A program made the translations under genes and the position numbers. Below, piece by piece: positions 25,101 through 33,637 of a stretch of DNA of 64,000 bases (positions are counted from its first letter, which is position 1; each line of letters begins with the position of its first letter). The stretch comes from an uncultured Aequorivita sp. (lineage in GTDB: Bacteria; Bacteroidota; Bacteroidia; Flavobacteriales; Flavobacteriaceae). Below the pieces are notes generated by a model, which searched no databases, was not told where the DNA came from, and worked only from the letters and a program-made list of their open reading frames with translations. The stretch is taken from assembly GCA_937125455.1 (NCBI GenBank), contig CAKZLK010000015.1, forward strand, positions 1 through 64,000, in the 5' to 3' direction.

Positions 25101-25802
25101 TTAAAGAATTGTATTTAGGGCAATCTCAATCATTTTTGAAAAGCTACCTTCGCGTTCATCAGCCGTAGTAGTTTCACCTGTCACTAACATGTCTGAAATG
25201 GTCAAGATGGCTAATGCCTTTACATTAAATTTGGCAGCAATTGTATAAAGTCCTGCGGCTTCCATTTCGACGCAAAGCACACCAAAATCGGCCCATTTTT
25301 TATAGGCGTTAAAATCATCCTCATAAAACTGGTCACTAGAAAGTACGTTACCTGCTTTTATTGAAATGTTGTTTTCTTTTGCGTAAAGTACCGCTTTCAT
25401 AAACAAATCGAAATTTGCAGTAGGCGAGTAGTCACAATTTATAAAACGAGTGTTATTGATGCCTGAAGTTGAAGAAGCTGCCATTGCAATAACAATATCG
25501 CGGAGTTTGATGTCTTTTTGATAACTTCCTGCTGAACCTACCCGAACCAGGTTTTTCACTCCATATTCGTTGATAAGTTCATGACAATATATCAACGCAG
25601 AAGGAATGCCCATTCCAGTGCCTTGTACAGAGACTCGTTTTCCTTGAAAAGTACCAGTATAGCCATACATGCCACGAACATCATTATAACATTTTGTGTT
25701 TTCAAGGAAGGTTTCGGCAATCCATTTTGCACGCATCGGATCGCCAGGAAGCAATACCGATTCTGCGATTTCCCCAAATTTTGCTTCAATATGTGTGCTC
25801 AT
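25101..25802 (-). CDS. deoD: Purine-nucleoside phosphorylase, DeoD type
   Basis: Cleaves purine (deoxy)nucleosides with phosphate to base and (deoxy)ribose-1-phosphate. The start MSTHIEAKFGEIAESVLLPGDPMRAK (25802) matches the family; the longer reading from 25829 adds nine residues overlapping deoC and is rejected. Visible motifs are VQGTGMGIPSA, VRVGSAGSYQ and the active-site VEMEAAGLY. 233 residues is normal for the hexameric type. The gene overlaps the deoC end by 17 bases, so the two are translationally coupled. Confidence 0.94.
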   Translation of the reverse strand: MSTHIEAKFGEIAESVLLPGDPMRAKWIAETFLENTKCYNDVRGMYGYTGTFQGKRVSVQGTGMGIPSALIYCHELINEYGVKNLVRVGSAGSYQKDIKLRDIVIAMAASSTSGINNTRFINCDYSPTANFDLFMKAVLYAKENNISIKAGNVLSSDQFYEDDFNAYKKWADFGVLCVEMEAAGLYTIAAKFNVKALAILTISDMLVTGETTTADEREGSFSKMIEIALNTIL

Positions 25803-26457
25803 CTGTATCTTTTTTGCCGGGCAAAACAATTGTTATTCCTGAAGAAGTTCCAATTCGGCTAACGCCCATTTCAATATATTTTTTTGCTGTTTCAGCATCT
25901 TTTATTCCCCCGGAAGCCTTAATTTGTAAACTGTCTTGTACTTCTGCAATCATTATTTTTAAAGTGTGTTCTGTGGCTCCACTCGTTCCAAAACCAGTAG
26001 ATGTTTTTATGAAATCGGCGCCAGCTCGCTTGGCAATTTGGCATGCTATTTTTATCTCGTCATCAGTTAAATAACAAGTTTCCAAAATTACTTTTAATAC
26101 TTTATTGCCAATGACTTCCTTTACGGCTGAAATTTCTTCACGAACGGATTTGTGCAACTTCGCTTTTAAAAAGCCTATGTTGAGTACCATATCAATTTCA
26201 TCAGAGCCATCTTTTATACATTGTTCCGCTTCACAAGCCTTGGAATGGCAACTGTTTGCGCCAAGAGGGAAACCAACGACCGTTGCAACTTTTACATTAC
26301 TATCCTTTAATTCATTTGCAGCTAAAAAAGTATAGCAACTATTTACGCAGACGGCATAAAAATGATATTTTTTTGCCTCGTTGCAAAGGTTGACAATGTC
26401 TTGCGGGGTAGCGGTAGCTTTTAATAATGTGTGGTCAATATAATGGCTGAGGTCCAT
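25786..26457 (-). CDS. deoC: Deoxyribose-phosphate aldolase
   Basis: Class I aldolase that splits deoxyribose-5-phosphate into glyceraldehyde-3-phosphate and acetaldehyde. The start MDLSHYIDHTLLKATAT at 26457 overlaps the trx stop by one base (TAATG); a 22-residue longer reading inside trx is rejected. The Schiff-base lysine lies in DFIKTSTGFGTSGAT and the second lysine in QIKASGGIKD. Works with DeoD in deoxynucleoside breakdown. 223 residues, normal. Confidence 0.94.
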   Translation of the reverse strand: MDLSHYIDHTLLKATATPQDIVNLCNEAKKYHFYAVCVNSCYTFLAANELKDSNVKVATVVGFPLGANSCHSKACEAEQCIKDGSDEIDMVLNIGFLKAKLHKSVREEISAVKEVIGNKVLKVILETCYLTDDEIKIACQIAKRAGADFIKTSTGFGTSGATEHTLKIMIAEVQDSLQIKASGGIKDAETAKKYIEMGVSRIGTSSGITIVLPGKKDTDEHTY

Positions 26458-26759
26458 TAATTTTTGTGTTGATTGATTATGGAGATCAAATCGTTTTTTT
26501 GTAGAACTCCGCTCTGCCGCCAAAGTTGTTTTCCGTTTTTAAATAAAATCATTGTGGGCACACCGCGCACTTGAAATTCTGCGGAGAGCGGTTGGTTTTT
26601 GTCAACGTCTATTTTTACAATTTTCACAGCATCACCCAATTCATCTTTAACTTGCTTTAGTATTGGAGCCAGCATTTTACAGGGGCCACACCAATCGGCA
26701 AAAAAGTCGACAAGTACGGGTGTTTCGGAATTGATTATATCTTTAAAATTACTTTTCAT
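26457..26759 (-). CDS. trxA: Thioredoxin
   Basis: Cytosolic disulfide reductase of 100 residues with the active site WCGPC (residues 23-27) and the cis-proline VPTMILFKNG. Its stop overlaps the deoC start by one base, so it heads a trx-deoC-deoD transcript, which is an unusual pairing of redox and salvage genes but not unique in flavobacteria. Confidence 0.93.
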   Translation of the reverse strand: MKSNFKDIINSETPVLVDFFADWCGPCKMLAPILKQVKDELGDAVKIVKIDVDKNQPLSAEFQVRGVPTMILFKNGKQLWRQSGVLQKNDLISIINQHKN

Positions 26760-26770
26760 AATACTAATTT

Positions 26771-27637
26771 TCAGCTGAGTAATGGATTCTTTTTATATTT
26801 TCTTAAAACGGGCATTAATCTTTCCAATGGAATTTTAATTGAATAGGTTCCTGTGTAGGATGGGCAGATAACGCAATCGTCAAAATAGAATTCGACAACA
26901 TCATCGTTTATTACGAAATTATTTTTTGCTTTGAAGAAATCATCTGCTGAAATTGTCCAGCAGTCGTAATACATTTCTCCAGAACTAATTTTTTCTTTTA
27001 AGAGGTCATTTAAAATATCGCGAAGCTCTTCTTCGGAGCCATTGTTGAAAAAATCCTCATAATTCATAAAGGTAGAACGCACCAAATCAAAATTCAAACA
27101 CTCAAAGGTATAAGCGGCATGGGCGGCCCCGGTATAGAAATTCTCTTTGTAAAAAAGAACGCTAATGAGTTTATCGTTTAGGTTGTAGATTTTATAATCT
27201 ACTAGTTTTTTTTCTTTTTGCTTTGGAATTCCTAGGGAATCGCACAATCTTTTTTCCTCTATAATCTGCTTCTCAATATTTTTTGCATCAACATAATGTT
27301 TGTAGATATATTCGTTGAAATTCTCAAAAGAAGGTTTTATTTTTTCATTTAGATAAGGGTATTTAAAGTCTAATGTATACCAATCACCTTCTTTAAAAAA
27401 TGATTTTGAAATAAGTAGTTTTTCCAGTTCCTCTTTGGAATCTTTTTTTTCTATGAGTTCCTGGCGTTTAAGGTTGAGGGTTTTTTGCTGTTGTTCTAAA
27501 TTTTTGTCGGACACTTTTAGTGTATCAATATTTTCTTCCGAAATTGTTTCATTATTATTATCAACTACTTCTTTTTTTTGGTCGTTTTTACAGCCCAAGA
27601 AAGTAAATAAAATAAAGGCTACCAGAAGAATTCTCAT
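26771..27637 (-). CDS. DUF3298/RsiV-like lipoprotein
   Basis: 288 residues with a lipoprotein signal (LGC, C16), a Lys/Glu-rich linker (about 20-75) and a C-terminal domain carrying NFYTGAAHAAYTFECLNFDL, the AHA signature of DUF3298 proteins (the anti-sigma factor RsiV C-terminal family). RsiV binds lysozyme in Bacillus, but here there is no membrane-spanning anti-sigma part and no sigma factor gene nearby, so function is open. It lies 11 bases upstream of trxA. Confidence 0.75.
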   Translation of the reverse strand: MRILLVAFILFTFLGCKNDQKKEVVDNNNETISEENIDTLKVSDKNLEQQQKTLNLKRQELIEKKDSKEELEKLLISKSFFKEGDWYTLDFKYPYLNEKIKPSFENFNEYIYKHYVDAKNIEKQIIEEKRLCDSLGIPKQKEKKLVDYKIYNLNDKLISVLFYKENFYTGAAHAAYTFECLNFDLVRSTFMNYEDFFNNGSEEELRDILNDLLKEKISSGEMYYDCWTISADDFFKAKNNFVINDDVVEFYFDDCVICPSYTGTYSIKIPLERLMPVLRKYKKNPLLS

Positions 27638-27710
27638 TGTGTTGGAGTTTTAATTTATAAAATTAAGCAAACAATTTAAAGCAGAAAAGCGAAAGCATTT
27701 TTAAACTGAT

Positions 27711-28115
27711 TTAATCTTTCAAGAGTTGCTTCAGTTTTGTGAGCATGATCACTTCACTTTTGTTTTTCCCCGAAAAGGAGTTAGCGATAGCATTTGCTGT
27801 CTTCCAAATCAATTGTTTTCGATCTTTAGTGAAAAGGCTGGGATTTTCCGTTTTATAATCTGCAAAGCTTTCGAAACAATCTTGGGCGTCCAACTGCTCA
27901 TAGTCAAACCAATCAAAAACAACCTCAATCTGGTATGCGGCATCGGTGTGGAAAGGATCTTCATAATCATCAAGATTCTCCCATTGTTTAGATACAATTT
28001 GCTTTAAAGTATCATACTCCTCTTCGCGCACCATTTTGTCTGCGGCGGCAATAGAATAAAAAAGTTCACCCATTTTTTGATAAAATAGAAGTTGGGGTTT
28101 ATCTAAATTTCCCAT
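27711..28115 (-). CDS. TerB-like small protein
   Basis: 134 residues, all-alpha, cytosolic and acidic. The pattern YQKMGELFYSIAAADKMVREEEYDTLKQIV resembles the TerB/DjlA N-terminal helical repeat, with acidic side chains that bind metal in TerB. The similarity is visible by eye only. It is divergent from the PAS kinase gene with a 110-base spacer. Confidence 0.55.
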   Translation of the reverse strand: MGNLDKPQLLFYQKMGELFYSIAAADKMVREEEYDTLKQIVSKQWENLDDYEDPFHTDAAYQIEVVFDWFDYEQLDAQDCFESFADYKTENPSLFTKDRKQLIWKTANAIANSFSGKNKSEVIMLTKLKQLLKD

Positions 28116-28175
28116 AAAGCTATAATTTTAGGTTCTTCAAAGGTGTAAAGCTAAGTTGTATTTCAGTGAAATATT

Positions 28176-28221
28176 ATGATATTGATCAGTTAACAAAAAC
28201 TATTTAAAATCCTTACTTTTG
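28176..28221 (+). promoter_or_regulatory. FNR-like box before the PAS kinase, off-register
   Basis: ATGATATTGATCAG (28176-28189) fits the window's FNR-like box except for the last base. The nearest -7 element TACTTTTG (28214-28221) is 24 rather than 22 bases downstream. The kinase ATG is only 4 bases beyond, implying a leaderless message if this -7 is used. It would allow autoregulation of the kinase-regulator pair. Confidence 0.5.
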
Positions 28222-28225
28222 AGGG

Positions 28226-29461
28226 ATGAAGGTTTTTGACCAAAAAAAAGATAATGTATTCAAAATTCTTTCTGAATCTATTTCGGAAGGTATTGTTATC
28301 GTTAACGAAAAACAGGAAGTTGTCACTTCCAACGAAGCAGCTGAAAGAATGTTTGGCTACGGTTCTCATGAGCTTTTAGGGGAAAAGCTAGATGTTCTGA
28401 TTCCGAAGGAATATCGCAGCAGCCATCCTAAACAGGTTGAAGCGTTTATGGATAAAAGTGATCCACGCCAAATGGGCCACGGACGTGATCTTTATGGATT
28501 GCGAAAAGATGGAACCACATTTCCAGTGGAAGCGGGCCTAAATCCGTTTGAGGTTTATGGAAACAAATACGTGATGGCTTTGGTTACCGATATTTCCATC
28601 CGTAAGAATCAGGAGCTGGAAATAATTGAGCTCAACGTATCATTAGAACACAAAATTGAAGAACGCACCAAGGAACTTCAAAAAACCATCAAAGAACTAA
28701 AAGAAGAAGTTACCAAGCGCAAGCAAGCCGAGCATAAAATGAAGGAATCGCTGCGGAAGGAGCGCGAGTTGAATGAGTTGAAAACCAAGTTTCTTTCACT
28801 GGTTTCGCATGAATTCAAAACACCTTTGAGCGGGATTCTTACCTCGGCTACACTTGCAGGAAAATATACTGAAACAGATCAGCAAGACAAAAGGGAAAAG
28901 CATTTAAAAACTATTCAAAGTAAAGTAAAATATTTAAATAATATTCTGAATGACTTTTTGTCTATTGAACGTTTGGAATCTGGTAAAGCCACTTATAAAT
29001 TTGAAATTTTTCCGTTGAGCAAAGTGGTAAACGAGGTGATATACAACGCCAATATGCTATTAAAAGATGGTCAGAAAATTAAATATCCAAGTAATATTGA
29101 TGAAATAACGGTAAATTTTGATGAAAAAATTCTTGAACTTTCATTGACCAACCTTATAAATAACGCCATAAAATACTCTCCCGAATATACTACGATTGAT
29201 GTTGTTGTGGTTCAAAAACAATCAGCTATCGAAATAAAAATAATTGATGAAGGCATGGGTATCCCAAAAAGCGAACAGAAATTTATTTTCAACAGATATT
29301 TTCGTGCTGAAAATGCTCTTTTAGATCAGGGAACTGGAATTGGTCTTAATATTGTGAAGAGCCATTTGGAAAATCTTAGTGGTAAAATTACCTTTGAAAG
29401 TGAAGAAGGAAAAGGGAGTACATTTACAATAATCTTCCCAACGAACAATAATTTAAGCTAA
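28226..29461 (+). CDS. PAS-domain histidine kinase, possibly FixL-like
   Basis: Cytosolic sensor kinase of 411 residues: PAS (about 10-125), coiled coil (about 130-185), HisKA with phospho-acceptor H195 in LSLVSHEFKTPLSG, HATPase with N box NLINNAIKYSPE, G1 DEGMGIP and G2 GTGIGLNIVK. No transmembrane segment. The PAS stretch YRSSH67 ... SDPRQMGHGR87 ... RKDGTTFPVE aligns well with the heme PAS of FixL, where that histidine binds heme and the arginine contacts O2. The same pattern also occurs in non-heme PAS domains, so O2 sensing is a hypothesis. The response regulator starts one base after its stop. Confidence 0.85.
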   Translation: MKVFDQKKDNVFKILSESISEGIVIVNEKQEVVTSNEAAERMFGYGSHELLGEKLDVLIPKEYRSSHPKQVEAFMDKSDPRQMGHGRDLYGLRKDGTTFPVEAGLNPFEVYGNKYVMALVTDISIRKNQELEIIELNVSLEHKIEERTKELQKTIKELKEEVTKRKQAEHKMKESLRKERELNELKTKFLSLVSHEFKTPLSGILTSATLAGKYTETDQQDKREKHLKTIQSKVKYLNNILNDFLSIERLESGKATYKFEIFPLSKVVNEVIYNANMLLKDGQKIKYPSNIDEITVNFDEKILELSLTNLINNAIKYSPEYTTIDVVVVQKQSAIEIKIIDEGMGIPKSEQKFIFNRYFRAENALLDQGTGIGLNIVKSHLENLSGKITFESEEGKGSTFTIIFPTNNNLS

Positions 29462-29462
29462 A

Positions 29463-30515
29463 ATGAAAAATATACTCCTTATCGAAGACGATAGTGCGTT
29501 AAGAGAAAACACTGCTGAGCTTTTGGAGCTTTCAGGCTATAAGGTTTCTACTGCACCCAATGGGAAAATTGGTATTGAAAAAGCTAAAAAGGAAAAGCCA
29601 AATGTTATTATTTGTGATATAATGATGCCCGAAATAGATGGTTATGGCGTTTTAGAGGCCATAGCTTTAGAAGAAGATACAAAACACATTCCTTTTATTT
29701 TTCTATCTGCCAAAACTGAACATAAAGAAATACGAAAGGGGATGGATATGGGCGCAGATGATTATCTCACAAAACCATTTGATGAAGATGAGTTGTTGAG
29801 TGCCATAGAAAGCCGTTTGGCAAAGGCGAGTATTTTGGAAAAGCATAAAAACAATCAAGATAAAGAAAATGCAGTAGATGAAGAAAGCCCTCAAAACCTC
29901 AATCAGTTAAAAAACTTTTTTTGTGATGAAGGTGAAGTGTCTACATATAAAAAAGGGGAAACAATTTATAGCAAGGGTGAGCACTCCAACAGTCTTTTTC
30001 TTATTCTTAAAGGCGTTGTGAAAACACATACAATGGATGCCAATGCCAAAGAACTCATCACGGGGCTATATAAGGCTGATGATTTTCTGGGTTTCACTAC
30101 TTTTGACGATAACATTCCTTACAGCGAATCATCCACAGCCTTGGAGGAGACCGAGTTAGTTGGCGTTTCAAAAAAATATGTAAAGGATATTTTGAAAAAA
30201 AGCCAAGACATTTCTTTGGAATTAATGAATCTTCTCACTGATAATCTTTCCGAGGTGAAACAACAATTGCTTAAAATGGCATATAGTTCAGTTCGAAAAA
30301 AAACAGCGGCAACTATTCTTCAATTTGTGGAGATCATGGACAAGAAACCTGGAGCACCCTTTAGAATTTCTCGAAACGATTTATCTACTACCGCTGGAAT
30401 AGCTACTGAAAGCTTGATCAGGACGCTTTCAGACTTTAAGAGGGATGGCCTTATTGAAATTGAAGGGCGGGACATTCGCATTGTTGATCTGGAAAGCTTG
30501 CGGGAGATTGAATAA
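29463..30515 (+). CDS. Response regulator with Crp/FNR-type output (REC-cNMP-HTH)
   Basis: 350 residues. Receiver domain 1-120 with acceptor D52 (CDIMMP) and K104. An acidic linker (about 125-150). Cyclic-nucleotide-binding-like beta roll (about 152-265). A Crp-family winged helix at about 275-345. The recognition helix reads ATESLIRTLSDF, with E316 and R320 in the positions that contact TGA in FNR and Crp. No cysteine cluster for an Fe-S centre, so any oxygen signal must come through the kinase. In effect FixJ and FixK are merged in one chain. The DNA-binding residues suit the NTGAY-N4-RTCAT boxes found across the window. Confidence 0.9.
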   Translation: MKNILLIEDDSALRENTAELLELSGYKVSTAPNGKIGIEKAKKEKPNVIICDIMMPEIDGYGVLEAIALEEDTKHIPFIFLSAKTEHKEIRKGMDMGADDYLTKPFDEDELLSAIESRLAKASILEKHKNNQDKENAVDEESPQNLNQLKNFFCDEGEVSTYKKGETIYSKGEHSNSLFLILKGVVKTHTMDANAKELITGLYKADDFLGFTTFDDNIPYSESSTALEETELVGVSKKYVKDILKKSQDISLELMNLLTDNLSEVKQQLLKMAYSSVRKKTAATILQFVEIMDKKPGAPFRISRNDLSTTAGIATESLIRTLSDFKRDGLIEIEGRDIRIVDLESLREIE

Positions 30516-30567
30516 GAAAGCAAAAATAATTCCACTTCACAATAAATCGAAAGCAAATTAATCAAAA

Positions 30568-30611
30568 CTGATTTATATCATTTCTTGCCACGAGCTATAT
30601 AAATACTTTTG
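30568..30611 (+). promoter_or_regulatory. FNR-like box and -7 element before usp
   Basis: CTGATTTATATCAT (30568-30581), exactly 22 bases, then TACTTTTG (30604-30611). It lies 19 bases before the USP ATG pair. Confidence 0.75.
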
Positions 30612-30630
30612 CTGGTAAGATTATGATATA

Positions 30631-31470
30631 ATGATGAATATATTAATTCCGACAGATTTTTCCGAAAATGCACAAAATGCCGTTCGGTATGCACTTGAGT
30701 ATTTTTCTGATATTCCCGTGAATTTCTATATTCTGCATATATCACTAAAAGGTTTAGATTATAAAGAGGATGGTGCAGACGAAGGTTTTGAATTTTTCGA
30801 AGACAAGCAGGTTATTCAACAGCCTATAATTAAATTGCAGGAAGAAATTAAAACCTGTAAGCTATTGGCCAAAAACACCAACCATCAATTTTATATGCTT
30901 TATGAAAACATGCTTTTGGTAGAAGCTATTAGAAAACATGTTGCAGAAAAGGAAATTGATTATATAGTAATGGGCACCAAGGGGGCCTCAAAAATTTCCC
31001 AAAAAGAAATAGGAAGCAACACCAGTGAAGTAATTACCAAGGTTAAGTGCCCCGTACTTTTAATTCCTGAAAACGCAACGTTTATTGAAATAAAAAATAT
31101 CGCCTTTTTAACGGATTATAATTATATATACCGTAACAAAGTTATAAAAGCTCTTTCCCAAACACTGCAAATACAAGAAGCTGGCCTAAGGGTACTGCAT
31201 ATTCGTTCACAAAACTCTACGCTAACAGCATCGCAGACAGACAACAAAGGTTTTCTACATTATTTTTTCAGGGAGACCAAGCATAGTTTTCATTTTTTGG
31301 ATAATAAAAATATTGAAACAGGAATCCAAGATTTTGTGGAAACTTGGGAAATAGATATGGTTGCAATTGTGGCAAAAAATCTGAATTTGATTCAACGGCT
31401 ACTTTTCAAACCAATCCTGAATTCAATAAACTACCAAAGCGAAGTCCCTTTTTTAATACTTCACGAGTAG
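30631..31470 (+). CDS. Universal stress protein, tandem domains
   Basis: 279 residues. The ATG is doubled (ATGATG); the second, 30634, gives the family-like MNILIPTDFSENA. The first Usp domain has GTKGASKISQKEIGSN, a good G-x2-G-x9-GS ATP site. The second half lacks the glycine signature (AKNLNLIQRLLF), so it is probably structural. Monocistronic by position, following the kinase/regulator by 115 bases and preceded by an FNR-like box. Confidence 0.88.
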   Translation: MMNILIPTDFSENAQNAVRYALEYFSDIPVNFYILHISLKGLDYKEDGADEGFEFFEDKQVIQQPIIKLQEEIKTCKLLAKNTNHQFYMLYENMLLVEAIRKHVAEKEIDYIVMGTKGASKISQKEIGSNTSEVITKVKCPVLLIPENATFIEIKNIAFLTDYNYIYRNKVIKALSQTLQIQEAGLRVLHIRSQNSTLTASQTDNKGFLHYFFRETKHSFHFLDNKNIETGIQDFVETWEIDMVAIVAKNLNLIQRLLFKPILNSINYQSEVPFLILHE

Positions 31471-31521
31471 TTTTCAATTTTTTAGTGTTAAATTACTAAG
31501 AGCGAAAAAAGTATACTGCAA

Positions 31522-31746
31522 TCAGTGCTCTTGACCTATAGAGTGATCCTCATAAAAATCCCTAAATGTTTTGTCTGTAGTATAGTTGTCTTTTAACACC
31601 TTCAAAACTGAAAATACTAATAATGCTTGTCCAAATATTGTGAGATAAAATACCCAACTGAAGGGAAGTCCCATTGCTGAAAAAACAGTAACAGTAATTA
31701 AAATCAATGTAGTTATAACAAGATAGGTAATGGGTGAAACTTTCAT
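31522..31746 (-). CDS. Small two-helix membrane protein
   Basis: 74 residues with two hydrophobic segments (about 6-24 and 30-50) and a charged tail TFRDFYEDHSIGQEH. Unrecognised. It lies between two USP genes on the opposite strand; divergent from the next USP. The FNR-like box at 31819 lies in the shared upstream region, but the spacing to a minus-strand -7-like element (31797-31790) is 21, not 22, so joint control is uncertain. Confidence 0.55.
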   Translation of the reverse strand: MKVSPITYLVITTLILITVTVFSAMGLPFSWVFYLTIFGQALLVFSVLKVLKDNYTTDKTFRDFYEDHSIGQEH

Positions 31747-31818
31747 AATTTTTAATTACAAGTTACGAAAAACAAATAATGACTATCCTTAAATGTTCCT
31801 TAAAAATCAAGTATTTAG

Positions 31819-31862
31819 TTGACAATAGTCATATTTTTATTAAGGTTGATTAGTTAATTTTA
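31819..31862 (+). promoter_or_regulatory. FNR-like box and -7 element before the usp-nuclease operon
   Basis: TTGACAATAGTCAT (31819-31832), exactly 22 bases, then TAATTTTA (31855-31862), one change from TAnnTTTG. It probably drives the five genes from 31889 to 36714. Confidence 0.7.
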
Positions 31863-31888
31863 CCTATTGAAATTCTAAAATAAAAAAA

Positions 31889-32734
31889 ATGCGAAAAATA
31901 ATAGTCCCTACAGATTTCTCTGAAAACTCATTGAATGCTATCAAGTATGCCACTGAGCTTTTCAAATATAATCATGCTGAAATTTATCTTTTGCATGCTT
32001 TTGCAGATGAAGTTTATGATGCAAAGAATCGTCTTCCTGACGAAATTTTTGATGAGCTTCAAGAAAAAATACTTAAAGAAACAAAAGAAGGGCTAGAGGA
32101 TTTCCGTAAAAAAATAATTTCATTTTCGCCAAACCCTAAACACACCGTACACACGATTGCAGAATTTGGAATGTTAGTAGATTCTGTAAATGATTGGGTG
32201 GAAAAGGAGAATATGGATATAGTTGTGATGGGGACCAAAGGCCAGACTTCTGATAAAAAAATAACCTTTGGTAGCAATACGCTTCAAGTAATCAAATATG
32301 TGAAATGCCCGGTGCTCGCCATTCCAGCTGATTATGGAGATGTGCAGCCTAAAAATATTTTATTCTCAACAGATTTTCAGCTGACTTATAAAAGGCGTGA
32401 GTTAAAATTGGTGAGTAGCATAGCAAAAAGCTTTGTTTCCAAAATCAATTTTCTTTATGTTTCAAAATTTCCATCCTTGTCATTCCGGCAGCAAGACAAC
32501 AAGAACTTTTTAGAAGCTTCTTTTTCTGAAAATCAGGTTATTTTTCATCAAGAAAAAGATAAAGAAGTTACAAATGCAATTAATACCTTTATTATTGAAA
32601 ACCCAATAGATATGTTGGTTATGGTAAATACCCGTCATTCATACCTGGAAAATATACTTTATCAATCAACTATTGAAAAAATTGGATTACATATAGATAT
32701 TCCTTTTTTAGTACTTCAAAATCTTCCTCGTTAA
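31889..32734 (+). CDS. Universal stress protein, tandem domains (first of three)
   Basis: 281 residues. The N-terminus RKIIVPTDFSENSLNA is the Usp start; GTKGQTSDKKITFGSN supplies the nucleotide glycines in the first domain. The second domain (about 150-281) is degenerate. First gene of a run of three USPs separated by 18 and 36 bases. Confidence 0.88.
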   Translation: MRKIIVPTDFSENSLNAIKYATELFKYNHAEIYLLHAFADEVYDAKNRLPDEIFDELQEKILKETKEGLEDFRKKIISFSPNPKHTVHTIAEFGMLVDSVNDWVEKENMDIVVMGTKGQTSDKKITFGSNTLQVIKYVKCPVLAIPADYGDVQPKNILFSTDFQLTYKRRELKLVSSIAKSFVSKINFLYVSKFPSLSFRQQDNKNFLEASFSENQVIFHQEKDKEVTNAINTFIIENPIDMLVMVNTRHSYLENILYQSTIEKIGLHIDIPFLVLQNLPR

Positions 32735-32752
32735 TCTTTTAAATATTTTATA

Positions 32753-33601
32753 ATGAAAAAAATACTAGTTCCTACAGATTTCTCAAAAAACGCTTATGCA
32801 GCTTTGTTTTACGTTACAAAACTCTTCAGTGATGAAGCTTTACAAGTAACAATTCTTCATTCTTTTGGCGATGAAGTTGATAAACTTACAAGCCGTGTAG
32901 ATATTGGTCGTTCTGAAAATATGATCGAAAAACTTTACAGACAATCCGATGAAGACGGTAAAGCCTTATTGCATAAAATCAAGCTTGATACGGGTAAGAT
33001 TCCTCACACTTATGAAGTGATTTCAACGCCAGCTACGTTGTCAAAAACTATCAATAAATTGGTTGCTACTGAAGGTATTGATTTGGTTGTGATGGGAAGC
33101 AAGGGTAGAACTGGTGCTGAGGAAGTACTTGTTGGTAGCACAACCGAAAGAATCACTAAAACTCTTGAAGGTTGCCCGTTGCTTATTGTGCCAAGGGAAG
33201 TTGATTTCGTTATTCCAAGTAGTATAGCTTTTGCATCAGATTATAACGATTTTTATCAACTTTCAAAATTGCGGCCAATTATTCGTTTGGTGCGCCAGTA
33301 TAATTCAACCATACACTTGGTGCACGTAGGCGCAAAAAATGAATTGAACTCCAAACAGCACAAAAATTTGGAACAATATATGAACGACCTTACGGAATAC
33401 GACACGGAATTCCACTTTATAACAAAAGGGGAGAATGTTTCGAAAACACTTCATGATTTCATTGATAATAAAAATATTGATTTGTTAGCTTTGGTATATC
33501 ACAAACATGCTTTTTTAAAACAACTATTTCGTGAGCCTGTAGTTAGTAGGGTAGGAAAACACACCCATGTGCCTACACTTGTAATCCCTATTAAAAGCTA
33601 A
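32753..33601 (+). CDS. Universal stress protein, tandem domains (second of three)
   Basis: 282 residues. Usp start KKILVPTDFSKNAYA and ATP-site signature GSKGRTGAEEVLVGSTTERIT in the first domain. The second domain keeps the fold pattern but not the glycines. Eighteen bases after the previous USP, in the same predicted transcript. Confidence 0.88.
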   Translation: MKKILVPTDFSKNAYAALFYVTKLFSDEALQVTILHSFGDEVDKLTSRVDIGRSENMIEKLYRQSDEDGKALLHKIKLDTGKIPHTYEVISTPATLSKTINKLVATEGIDLVVMGSKGRTGAEEVLVGSTTERITKTLEGCPLLIVPREVDFVIPSSIAFASDYNDFYQLSKLRPIIRLVRQYNSTIHLVHVGAKNELNSKQHKNLEQYMNDLTEYDTEFHFITKGENVSKTLHDFIDNKNIDLLALVYHKHAFLKQLFREPVVSRVGKHTHVPTLVIPIKS

Positions 33602-33637
33602 TTTTTAAAATAAAGCAATAATCTTAAAACCGAAAAA

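Noticed and set aside
26457-26523. Longer N-terminus for DeoC
   Set aside because: It lies wholly inside trxA in another frame; the family starts at MDLSHYIDHTLLK.
31780-31832. Control of the small minus-strand membrane gene by the 31819 box
   Set aside because: The minus-strand -7-like element is 21 bases away and poor; left as unproven.
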